A stretch of 64,000 nucleotides of DNA. Origin: Cryptomeria japonica. Taxonomy: Eukaryota; Streptophyta; Pinopsida; Cupressales; Cupressaceae. A model generated the notes under the pieces. That model was not told where the DNA came from. It ran no database searches and saw only the letters and a program-made list of their open reading frames with translations. The stretch is taken from the NCBI RefSeq assembly GCF_030272615.1, contig NC_081409.1:470822573-470886572 (forward strand), read 5' to 3'. Within the stretch, counting starts at the first letter, position 1; each line of letters begins with the position of its first letter. Shown here piece after piece: positions 34,576-44,689 of this stretch. The position numbers were made by a program, and so were the translations under genes.

Positions 34576-35165
34576 TGTTGATAATATAGCGTTAGTCGGT
34601 CTCCTTCTAGCCAATCCAAATGTGTGAATGGCCTATCGGCCTTACACATTTTATTTGTATTATGATTATCTATTTAATTCTTGTCTTGTTCAATATGCAA
34701 ACATGCTTATATTATAATCGATGTATTTTGCATATCATATATTGTCTTAATTATCCAATTAGACATTAGACCGGGCATTAGTCAAACATTAGTTAGTAAG
34801 CAACTTATGTGAAAGTCACTATCCTTCGTGCATTTACCTAGGGTGGCGACTCTTGGAAAGAGTCACCCCCTCGTCAGTTATATATCGTGGACAACTCTCA
34901 GGTCAAACAGAATATAGAACACATACACAGTGAATAATATCTGGTCATTATCATATCACAGCTAACAATATATTGTGCAAAACAATTGTTGTCAGACCGA
35001 ATCGAACAGAGAGACGAATCATAGACCGTGGCTATCAGATTGGTGATAGATGACTGTAAACGAATATAGTATATCGTGGTTGGCAATCAGATTTATACAA
35101 CAATTCAGTGATAGATAATACATAGAACAAGATAAATTTTAATTCTGATTCATAAAAAATTAACA
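34576..35165 (+). repeat. 5' LTR of the small LTR element
   Basis: 590 bp, TGTTGATAAT...AAATTAACA, followed directly by the primer-binding site. It matches 36289-36876 with only scattered substitutions, so insertion was recent relative to the other elements. Confidence 0.92.
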
Positions 35166-35178
35166 TGGTATGAGAGCC
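35166..35178 (+). other. Primer-binding site of the small LTR element
   Basis: TGGTATGAGAGCC follows the LTR directly. It differs by one base from the usual TGGTATCAGAGCC complement of initiator tRNA-Met. Confidence 0.85.
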
Positions 35179-35540
35179 AGGTTTCCTTCTATAAAGCCTA
35201 ACTGCCTGAAGGAAGATCCGATTAAGATCAGATTAAAATCTCCTTGAAAGTCTCTATTTTAAAATGACGAATGGTAATCGATCATTCAAGAAGCCTAGAG
35301 ACTCCTCTAAAGTACAATGTTTCATATATGACGACTTCCAAACTTGTGATCGAGAGGGAGCTTACTAATCGAGATTGAGCACTTCTGAGGTAAAAATTGT
35401 AAATATTGATTATTATTATTAATACTAATAATTGTTTAATGGGCCCTGTGTAAATCTTAAGGAAGTGACGACTTCCAAATGATTTCCACTTGTATTTTTG
35501 AGGTTATTGGAAGGTGACGATCTTACAATAACTCAAGATT

Positions 35541-35820
35541 GTGGATAGAATCGCCGACTGAGGCAATCTACGTAAGAGTTTGTGGATAGAATCGCCGACT
35601 GAGGCAATCCACGTAAGAGCTTGTGGATAGAATCGCCGACTGAGGCAATCCACGTGAGAGCTCATGGATAGAATCGCCGACTGAGGCAATCCACGTGAGA
35701 GCTCATGGATAGAATCGCTGACTGAGGCAATCCGCACAAGAGCTTATGGATAGAATCGTCGACAGAGGCAATCCACTCAAGAGTTTGTGAATAAAATTGC
35801 TGACAGAGGCAATTCACATC
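35541..35820 (+). repeat. Seven 41-bp tandem repeats with GTGGAT/ATCCAC arms
   Basis: Units start at 35541, 35582, 35623, 35664, 35705, 35746 and 35787, exactly 41 bp apart. Each contains GTGGATAGAATCGCC and GGCAATCCAC, which can pair (GTGGAT with ATCCAC, plus GCC with GGC). Divergence increases towards the last two copies. The array lies in the 3' UTR-like part of the small LTR element, ahead of its 3' LTR. Confidence 0.95.
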
Positions 35821-36020
35821 TTGAAACTATGGTCCAAAGATAAAGCCAACATTACCATGCGCCACCGATAACTATATTGGGTGTTAATATAAACCATGCT
35901 CCACCAATAATTATATCGGTTGGTAAGATAACTATACACCAGCGATAATTATCGGGTGTCTTAATATATGCACCGGTTGGTATGTAATATGCCTTGCATT
36001 ATTATTGTGAGGGGGCACAA

Positions 36021-36079
36021 TCAAGTGATGTCTTGATCGGCCATGTCCAAAAGACATGGCCGGTCAAGGCATCGCTTGA
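36021..36079. repeat. Long hairpin in the small LTR element
   Basis: Arms of 27 bp (36021-36047 and 36053-36079) separated by about 5 bases. 24 positions pair normally and the other three are T-G pairs, allowed as wobble in RNA. The arms contain GATGTCTTGATCGGCCATGTC and its near complement. A related hairpin occurs in the copia-1 LTRs (31065-31126 and, rearranged, 8978-9058). Confidence 0.9.
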
Positions 36080-36288
36080 CCGTACCCAGCCCACTACATA
36101 AATTTAATCTATGGATATGCCAGAATGGTTGATATCACGTGAGGTGATATTTATGAATGAGTCATGATGGATGGATATCACAGTAAGGTGATATCTTTCC
36201 TTTCCACATATGGATGTAGCCATTGTGGTCAATCACTTCAATGAGGTGATGTAACTTGTAGAAGGGTTCTTCCCTAGCTAAGAGGGAG

Positions 36289-36876
36289 TGTTGATTATAT
36301 AGCGTCAGTCGGTCTCCTTCTAGCCAATCCAAATGTGTGAATGGCCTATCGGCCTTGCACATTTTATTTGTATTATGATTATCTATTTAATTCTTGTCTT
36401 GTTCAATATGCAAACATGCTTATATTATAATCGATGTATTTTGCATATCGTATATTGTCTAAATTGTCCAATTAGACATTAGACCGGGCATTAGTCAAAC
36501 ATCAGTTAGTAAGCAACTTATGTGAAAGTCACTATCCTTCGTGCATTTACCTAGGGTGGGGACTCTTGGAAAGAGTCACCCCCTCGTCACTTATATATCG
36601 TGGACAATTCTCAGGTCAAACAGAATATAGAACACATACACGGTGAATAATATCTGGTCGTTATCATATCACAGCTAACAATATATCGTGCAAAACAACT
36701 GTTGTCAGACCGAATCGAACAGAGAGACGAATCATAGACCGTGGCTATCAGATTGGTGATAGATGACCGTAAACGAATATAGTATATCGTGGTTGGCAAT
36801 CAGATTTATACAACAATTCAGTGATAGATAATACATAGAACAAGATAAATTTTAATTCTGATTCATAAATTTAACA
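36289..36876 (+). repeat. 3' LTR of the small LTR element
   Basis: 588 bp, TGTTGATTATATAG...AAATTTAACA, preceded by the purine tract AAGAGGGAG. It is the partner of 34576-35165. Confidence 0.92.
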
Positions 36877-38458
36877 ATGTGGATGCTATCTTATAAGCAT
36901 TACAAACTTTCTTAATGTTGTTTTGCACAAAGAAGCATAAATCAGCAAAAAATCGTAAAAATTGGCAAGTCATGAAACTTTTAGAATGGTCATTATTTCC
37001 CCCTCAAAACTCGTGATTTCATATAAAATTGTTGACCAATTATTTTGACCATTTTCCTTACGAATTTTGATGATCTTCAGATTCAATCACAGTAGGGAAC
37101 AAAATGTGATTTTGACAGGGTTTCAGACTTTAGTCGTTGATTTTGAAATGTTTCTGTTTGACCTTTTTAAGTTTTTGGCTTGTGAAAAACCCTAAATGAT
37201 GACATTGTGATTTTGCTGACCAGCTGAACCAATGTCCATTTCCGGGACGGGCTTCGAATGGAATATCCCTCCTAATGCTTGAAATGTTGATTTGGCTAGG
37301 CTATTGAGCTGGCTTTTCGACCCACCCCTAGGTGCCCTCGATAATAAAGCAAGCTTTGGTAGAGTTTGTTTGCGAGATGATTTTAACTTGCTATTTCTGC
37401 TAGGATTTTTCGTCAATTTGTTATCTTTGATATTTTAATGTAACAATAGTATTAATATGATTATAATTATATTTTATAATTATATAATTAATCATATTAT
37501 AATATAATATTAATATATTATTATAATAAAATAATAGTATTATATCATTGTATTATAATTTTATTATTATAATATAATAATAAATTATAGTAATATATGG
37601 ATTTTAAAAATTATAATAATATAGTTATTTTTTTTTAAATCCAATCTTTTCCCATTTTTTTCAGAAACTCTTATACTTTTGGTTTGGCAAGTTTTTCCCC
37701 TTAAGATTTTTGCTGCTATGGTTTTGCAGATAACAACTTCATTTTAAGGACTCTTAAGGATTATTTTTTATGCAAATTCCGTTCAAGAACAAGTAGATCA
37801 GTCAAACATTATTGAGACATTAGAGATTTATGTTGATAAGATAGTGGAATATCCAGCTTGTTTATGGATCACTATTTAGTTATCTACTATTGATTGATCA
37901 ATAGAGAATATCTTAATATGCTGGCATCCTTCTTGAAATAAATATGATTGTGTCTCATCTATTTCTCTTGAATTTAGTTGTCCATCCTATCTTCTCATAT
38001 ATTATTTAATTACTTAAGTTTATGTTGGAAGATTAGTTGTTGTTTATCCTTAAAAACAAGTGGTAGTAAGGATATGCCATGTATTCAAAGCATTATTTTC
38101 TTACATGCGAATGTCTTCTTTCGGTCTTGAGTATTGACAAATAGCAAGGTATCTGACTTCTCACTTAAGTATCCAACAATAGTCCTCCTGGTGTTCAAAT
38201 GCCTATATAAATTTATATTGACTTGTAATATAATAATGAGACAAATATGTGTGTTGATAAATGTGTTTGAGATATACATTGTTTGTGCATCCACATTTAG
38301 ATTTTAGATTCTGAATGAACTGCATTGGTTTTTATTCATATTGAAAATGATGTCTAGATTCAAGACTATGTTTAGATGATGTTTTTCCTCTGACATTTCA
38401 CATTCAAACTATTTTTTGATCACTAATTTAGCCCTTCTTAATTCCTGTCTATTGCCAG
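36877..38458. other. Probable intron or intergenic sequence with an AT-rich tract
   Basis: No gene is recognised. 37438-37625 is a low-complexity run of TTATAATATA-type sequence. 37743-37860 resembles 3058-3170 (shared phrase TTTTTTATGCAAAT...TCAAGAACAA) and so belongs to a dispersed repeat. If the GT14 gene at 38459 is complete, part of this is its upstream intron. Confidence 0.4.
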
Positions 38459-38956
38459 CCCGCGGTTGTCCAAAAAGAGCATAACTGTATACCTGATGAA
38501 CATTATGTGCAAACTTTGCTATCTGTGAGTATTAATTCTCTTTTTTAATCATTTTCCTCTGCAGTTGATTTTCTTTATCTTGGACTGAGAACATGTGTTT
38601 TATTGCCACTGGAAACAGTGCTGTCACTCTGTTTTTTATTGAAAGTAAATTATACAACTGTAATCTGGAGTGTGTTTTTTTGGTTAAATTTGTGATATAA
38701 GGGGAATCAAAAGAAATTCAAGAGGCTATTTTTGAGAATTTTCTAACTGTTGTTGATTTCTTTCTTTCAACACTGCTTTTAACTCATTTGCTTCATTTAT
38801 CATATCTAGATGAAAGGTCTTGAAGACGAACTTGAGCGCCGGACCCTGACCTACACTTTCTGGAATCAGTCTAAAAGCAAAATTGACATGCAAGGATGGC
38901 ACCCTGTCACATTTAAACATTCAGATGTTGATGGAAAATTTGTGGAGAAGATCAAG
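38459..38956 (+). CDS. Two exons of a GT14 (DUF266 / core-2-I-branching type) glycosyltransferase
   Basis: Exon 1 is 38459-38524 (22 codons, PAVVQKEHNCIPDEHYVQTL) and exon 2 is 38810-38956 (49 codons, MKGLEDELERRTLTYTFWNQ and GWHPVTFKHSDVDGKFVEKI). Both have AG acceptors and GT donors (ctattgccag, tatctag; gtgagt, gtacag), phase 0, with a 285-nt intron between. The motif CIPDEHYVQTLL followed by GLE.ELERRTLTYT.WN...WHPVTF is characteristic of plant GT14-like membrane proteins of the Golgi, thought to act on cell-wall glycans. No stop or frameshift is present. The N-terminal exons and the last exon (expected to carry a Tyr-Glu-Thr-Glu...Cys-Phe-Leu-Phe-Ala-Arg-Lys type end) were not found here. 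The downstream intron would hold copia-2. It is either a live gene with very long introns or a duplicated fragment. Confidence 0.85.
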
Positions 38957-39328
38957 GTACAGTACAAAGTTTTAATTAGATTTTGGTATTATTAGTTTGC
39001 CCCTTCAAAATATTGCTCTGGGTGTTTTTCTTGAATTGTTTTTGAAGAATGATAGCATCTTTTGTATTCAATAAAATTTCATATCCGAGAATTAAATTTG
39101 CAGTTATATAACAGTTCTTTAGAAAACATTATGTGATGTGGAATATTTTGGATGCCAAAATTATTTATTGTTTTCTATCCCCATACCTTTGAGAGAGAGA
39201 TACGAGGTAAACAAAGAGGTAAACAAAGAATAAATGAAGGTTAATAAACTCAATGCAATATAGCATATAAATCTTAATAGAGACTTAGACAAATATGTTC
39301 GCAAAGTCTTCTGTCAAATGGTCCATCC

Positions 39329-39547
39329 TATTAGAATAATATCTTTTATGTTTATTTAATGGTCAATTATGTAATATATTGTAAATATTTAGTTAGTTTC
39401 TATTTACGATCGTTTCTTTTTAGAAACATCGTTTTATAAATTCTTTATAATGATCTTTCGATCATTCATCGTTTTGTAAATTCTTTCATAATGATCTTTT
39501 GATCATTCATTTAACATATTCAATTTTCTCCAATTACTCTCGTAATA
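39329..39547 (+). repeat. Copia-2 5' LTR
   Basis: Starts TATTAGAATAAT (TG of the usual end changed to TA) and ends CTCTCGTAATA, followed by the primer site TGGTATTAGAGC at 39548. It is 41 bp longer than the 3' LTR because a segment (cgttttgtaaattctttc... to ...gatcattcat) is duplicated at about 39469-39510. Confidence 0.88.
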
Positions 39548-39559
39548 TGGTATTAGAGC
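39548..39559 (+). other. Copia-2 primer-binding site
   Basis: TGGTATTAGAGC follows the LTR directly and differs from the usual TGGTATCAGAGC by one C-to-T change. Confidence 0.85.
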
Positions 39560-41194
39560 GGTAAAGAAAATAATCTTGTTTTTCAAAAAACATTCGAAAG
39601 GAATTTTTTAAAGAAATTTGAAAAACAATTGTTCTATGCTTTTGGGTGGAATTTTTTTTTTGGAAATTGCGTTTTTGCTGGGTCGTTTTTCTTTTGCAGG
39701 GTCGTGTTTGACGCGATTTCTTTGTGTAGCGTGCCATTTTGTGCAACCCAATGTGACGTAACATGATTTCGCATCTTCTCTGTTTGACTGCGACCTTCTG
39801 TTACCTCTGTGCGACGGGATTTCCTCCCCTGCACCTGCAACGCGACCTTTTTCTTTGGTTTTTTCTGCACGACGGATCTTTTTCGGTGTTGAAGGTTTTT
39901 TGCGTTCGACGTGGTTTTTCTGGTCACGTTGTTGGCGATCTTCATTCGCAACGCCATTTTCTGAAATTCCCGCGACTTGGTATTTTCTCTGTGCATGAAG
40001 ATTGTTTAAATCCGCGATAGCTTATCTCTTTCGGCCTCTGCAAATTTTGCGTTTCATCTTTTCTTTTTTGCGTGATTTACAGAGATTTGGTTCGGCGCCC
40101 AGCATATTCCTTGGCTAGGGCACAATTTCTGTTCTTACTTGGGACAATTTCTCTGCAAATTCTGACATTTTCTGGGCCTTTGTTATTCAGATACGACCTA
40201 GGGTTTCTGCATTGAATTTCTTTTTTTTAGAAACCTGATCTGTGTGTTTTGATTGCTAAGGTTTTTTTAAAAATTCCTCAGATTTTTGCTAGACTTATTT
40301 TTTGACAGTAGATTATTTGTGGGTTTTCCCATATTTTTCTGGTTCTTCGTCAGAATTTTTTGGGTCTACAGAAATCTGTATTGTTGACGTGTTTTTTATG
40401 ACAACGTTGAACACAGAATAAAGTTTTTGAATGGTCACTTCACTCTCTCTTGATCAAAGTACAATTGTATGCTAAGATTCTCGTGAGTTCAAATAATCGA
40501 CTCCAAGGTTCCTTTATGCATGGACGTGACTCAGTTGGTTGATGTGATTGCTGGTAATCCAAGGGGCCTTTTGTTTGGATCGTTCTTTCACTTCTTCACT
40601 GTGGCTGGAACTCCATCATCAGATATGGCAATTATGCTTCTGTTTCTGCTTCGAACGAACTAAAATGAACTGAAAATAAAGGTGAAAGGGTTTAGAAGGA
40701 TCTAAATCTACTCCTAAGGGCAGTGATATCAATAGTTAATGCTTTAGTGGACAAATTCCAAATAAACCAAGCTCTGCTTCGCCAAATTTAACTACAACTC
40801 CACAAGAACCGGTTCAATCTTTTGAGGATGATGAAGAATTTTTCACATTGAGAAAGTGCATTTGAATACCCAACACGATGCAATCCAAACGACTATTCAC
40901 AATTGAACTTAGCACAAATTTGGTGGCTCAGGCTAACTTTACACTGCAACTTACAATCAACAAGATGCAAAAAGTATGAACCATGGAAATTCATCAAACA
41001 CCATTACATTCTCAATTGAAATTAAAGCACTATACTACTTCTACTCCAAGTGAGGAAGGTGAAACCATGCAAGCTTTGAAAAAATAACTTAAGTGGACAC
41101 CATCAAAGAATAATGTTTCACTGTTATTATCTCAAAACTTATTGCAACAATTTCATACAAGTCTCCCTCTTTTACAAATGAGGGGGTCACCCCT

Positions 41195-41242
41195 TTATAT
41201 AGGCCTCTGGCCTTGGCTACATGCAAACCCTAAATAGGGTTT
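41195..41242 (-). promoter_or_regulatory. Telo-box and TATA box of element D
   Basis: On the plus strand AAACCCTAAATAGGGTTT (41225-41242) is the near-palindromic telo-box. CCTTTATATAGG just to its left gives TATATAAAGG on the minus strand. Order and spacing agree with elements A and B. Confidence 0.65.
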
Positions 41243-42128
41243 TCCCTAAAAGATTCTCCACTCAAGATGGAACAAGGTGGGAATCAACATTTAATACCCA
41301 TTAAGCCCATATACAATTAATTCAATTAAGCCCAAAAATGGCATCCATTCGTGCATTAGCACCCCCATTACATCAAATTTGCCCAAAACACCATGAATAT
41401 TCCTCATGCAGATATAATTGACCATCATTCTCCATGCGACGGCTACATGCGGTAGGAATGTGTCATAGAATCATTAATATAGCGGCTACATGCAAAAAGA
41501 TTCTTCATGCATTTAACATGCATTGACTGGTCCACCACTTGGTCAAAATATTCCTGTAATAAGTGCACCACCACGAAGCCATAAATGCACCATCATCTCC
41601 TGGACATGATAGTTGCATGCAAAAGGAATCTGCCATTAATTCAATATGTGTTGATTTGACTGCCACTTGGCGAGAAACCCCTGGAGAGAGAAAACTTAGG
41701 GAGAATCTCTGACTTTGGAAGCATTTTCTTTATGTTTTTTGAACTTGCCTTGCTCCGGAATAGATTTTCAATGATTTTTCCACCATCTCCTATTTTTTAG
41801 GAACTTTCCTAAAATTTAGGACCCAGGTCCAGGAGAGAGAAATCTCTCATGAATCTAAATCTGTAAAAATTTTGAAATTTGGATGAGATTTGGTGTCTAA
41901 AATGGAATTTTTAAATTTTTTTCCGAGGGGATTTCTTGCTTTTCCTTCCATTCCCGACCCCTCGGATTTTCATGCCTTAGATAATTTCCTCAGTTTTTCA
42001 GCTTGGGTGTGGAATTCTCTTTGCATGGTGGAATTTCATCATTTCTTCGCTTCTACCACGTGTTATGAGCTTCCAATTGCCTTGGAGAGGGAAATCCTAG
42101 AGTTTCTCATTCTCCATGATGTAATGAA

Positions 42129-42940
42129 TTTGGCACTCCTCCTGGTGTTAGGGTGCTCTTTCAACCTGAGCTTGGAATTCACAATTCCTTAAACTTTCCA
42201 TGTTGACCTCCCTTTGGTGCCATGCAAATGTCTTGGGCAGATTTTTGAAGGTGTTGAGGAATTCCACATTTTTAAGTTTTCCTTGCATACCTCTATTTGG
42301 CGCCCTTCCATGTTTGGCGCAATTTTGCCTTGGCTAAGGAATTCACATTTGTTCTTGCTTTTCCAAGAGCATGGGGTTTTAGCACCCAACTCCACTTATG
42401 GGCGTTGTTTTAACTTAGGGAGGGACTCTTTACCTTTGCCATGGATTCCATGATGCATCACTTTTGGTGCCCTTCCCAATGCATGAGCGCTATTCTTCAT
42501 TGAAGGAGAAATTTCATGCCTTGTTCATTTTCCTTGAGGTCTTCAGTTTGGTGCCTTGACTAGCACTTGGGGCGGAATTTTGCCTAGGCTGAGGATTCAC
42601 TGAATTTTATGAATTCCAAAGATACCCCATTTTGGCGCCTTAGACTTTCTTGGGTGGAGTTTTGACTTTGCCTAGGAGAAATGAATTTTTTCCATGCATC
42701 ATCCACTTTGGTACCCTCAACCTGGCATGGGTGCTAAACTTACATTGCCTTCGAATTTCTCACTTTTCCATCTCTCCATGAATACCTCATTTTGGCACCC
42801 TACCTTGGCTTGGGGCGGATTTTTGCTATGAAGGAGGCATGGTCGCTATTTTGACTTGGAAATGGAATCCCATCCATCTCGAATTTTCCATGACTCCATG
42901 CTTTTGGCGCCCTACCTTGGGAAATAGTTGTGGATTTCAC
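42129..42940 (-). repeat. ~83-bp spaced core array of element D
   Basis: The plus-strand motif TTTGGCGCCCT...TTGGGGCGGATTTT and variants start at about 42129, 42213, 42296, 42378, 42463, 42547, 42631, 42707, 42791 and 42903. Steps are mostly 82-85 bp, with one of 76 and one of 112. Each core has complementary arms (CGCCC or similar facing GGGCG). On the minus strand it reads CCGCCCC...GGGCGCC, paralleling CGCTCC...GGGCG in element B. Spacer sequence is only weakly conserved. Confidence 0.8.
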
Positions 42941-43821
42941 TCAGTCACGAAATTTCACTTGTTCCTTCCATTCTTGGCCAACTTTGATCTCCTTCAGACT
43001 GAAATGTCATTTCGGGTTTTGAAGTGGATTTCTCAGACTAAGGTGATTTTCAAACTTTCCACTTTAGGGATGGATGCCAACACTTAGCCAAATTTTGCTT
43101 GATTCTGTCTGCTTTTTGACTTTCCCGAATTGGAAGTAGTCGTGAATGCTTGATCTTGATCGTCTGCCTGAATGGCCCTGTCAAAAATAAACTTTCCAAG
43201 AATAGAAATTTTTTGGAACGTCTTTGTTAGACCCCAAAACAAGACATAGGATGACTTACTATAAATAGAAACTTACTAAAAATAGTAAGTTTGATTTTTG
43301 GCAAAATGAAGACATTCCGGGACTCAGTAAAATCCCTAAAAAAATAGGAACTTTCTAAGCCCCGAGTCCGCTCAAATTTTATTGGGAGGTTCCTCGAAGG
43401 GTCCTGATTCCAGTTCCATGCTCAATTTTTTTCAAAACCCTAACAAAACCCCTAAAATCTAGGGCTAAAGGTAGTAACCCTAAAATTGACAAAACGAGCC
43501 CTAGACTTGGCCACAATCATTCAAACGAAAGGCAAACTTAATCAATTTGACCCCCAAACATTCACAAAGCAAAGGAACTGACAAGACTGCCACCAAAAGA
43601 CCCCAAAATCAAAAAAACAAAAGACCAAGAAGGCCTAAAAAGTAGGGGTTCCCCATTTGCAATGGGTTGATGTGTGAAAACGACACAACACGTGCCTTGG
43701 GATTCATGGCATCCATACTCGCATTTTTTGTAGTCTGTACCTAATTCTGCCTCTGTTTTTGCAACCAATTTTTCGCCTTTTAGAATTTTTTTCTTTTTCC
43801 GTGCCTCAGAAAGTGTGCACA

Positions 43822-44640
43822 ATGGCGTCATTGATCAACATCATGTTGGAGGGCAGTCAACGATTCAACGACAAAAAATACAACACATGGAAGGAGCGGA
43901 TGATGACAATTTTTGAACACCACCGCCTTGATGATCTTGTTTTGGAAAAAGGGACTTGTCCTACCACAACTGGACAAGATCAGGAAAAGTTTGATGAGCG
44001 CAACCGAGAAGTGGTCATGCTCATCAAGCTTTCTGTTATTGATGATCAGCTGTCGCAAGTGCCATCCTACAAGACGACTGCAAAGATCTGGAAAATTCTG
44101 AAGGATCTCCATGAAACATCTGATAAAAGTCGTTCTTTCTTCCTAAAGAACCAACTGTTTTCTATCATGATGGATGAGCATGTGTTCTCACAAGAGCATT
44201 TGACAAAGATTAAGGACATTTGGGATCAACTAGAAGCCATTGGCAAGAAAATGGAGGAAGAGGATATGGTAGTTATAACCCTGAAGAGTCTACCTAAATC
44301 CTATGAGCACTTCATAGAAACTCTCAACATTACTTCAACGAATGTTGATTTGAAATTTCTAGAGTTGTGCACCAAACTTCTACGACAGGATTGTTGGAAA
44401 CAACAGTTTGGTAGCAGTGCCACTTCGTCCTCCACTGAGCAAGCATTCGCAGCCAAATACTTTCACAAGGATAAAGGCAAATCTTAGTCATCTTAGCAGA
44501 AAGGTCCCAGTCAATCTCAGGATGGTTCGAAGAAGAAGGTTCGATGCAACTATTGTCATATATATGGCCACATGATCAAGGATTGTCGCAATCGTTTGGT
44601 GTCTGAACAACGGAAGCTGGGAGGGTCTCAGCCTAAAGTC
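43822..44640 (+). pseudogene. Copia-2 Gag
   Basis: It starts at the ATG at 43822 (MASLINIMLEGSQRFNDKKY), typical of copia Gag with the YNTWKERMMTIFEHH pattern near the N-terminus. The frame is open to 44487 and then has stops. The zinc knuckle CNYCHIYGHMIKDC lies near 44543 in the continuing frame. Gag would form the particle that packages element RNA. At least two stops between 44485 and 44500 break it from the knuckle. Confidence 0.88.
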
Positions 44641-44689
44641 AATGTTGCTGAGCACACAGAGCAGAGAGTCTGCCTTTTACGCCTTCATG

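Larger units (their letters stand above)
34576..36876 (+). mobile_element. Small LTR retroelement without pol genes (TRIM-like)
   Basis: Two LTRs of about 590 bp (34576-35165 and 36289-36876) start TGTTGAT and end TTAACA and are nearly identical. A primer-binding site TGGTATGAGAGCC follows the 5' LTR at 35166. The polypurine tract AAGAGGGAG (36280-36288) is identical to that of copia-1. Flanks are ATTTG (34571-34575) and ATGTG (36877-36881), a probable 5-bp duplication with one change. The ~1.1-kb interior keeps only the beginning of a Gag-like frame (ATG at about 35264) and a 3' UTR-like part with a 41-bp tandem repeat and a long hairpin. It must be mobilised by another copia element. Confidence 0.9.
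40382..43690 (-). mobile_element. Element D: 3.3-kb inverted relative of elements A and B, without the gene
   Basis: Read on the minus strand it begins TGTTGTGTCGTTTTCACACATC at 43690, near-identical to the 5' end of B (TGTTGTGACCATTTCACACATC), and ends CACGTCAACA at 40382. It has the terminal hairpin (43652-43666), an array of about ten spaced cores (42129-42940), a near-palindromic telo-box (41225-41242) and a TATA box (about 41195-41202). No long reading frame is present. It lies in the copia-2 leader. Flanks TGTAT (40377-40381) and CGTGC (43691-43695) match only at two positions, with three transition differences, so the target duplication is doubtful. It is key evidence that the family's basic unit is array plus terminal promoter, with the gene an optional module. 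Confidence 0.78.

Noticed and set aside
35504-35737. Minus-strand frame encoding a repeat peptide
   Set aside because: It merely reads through part of the 41-bp tandem repeat of a retroelement 3' region. A 41-bp unit shifts frame each copy, so no coherent repeat protein results.
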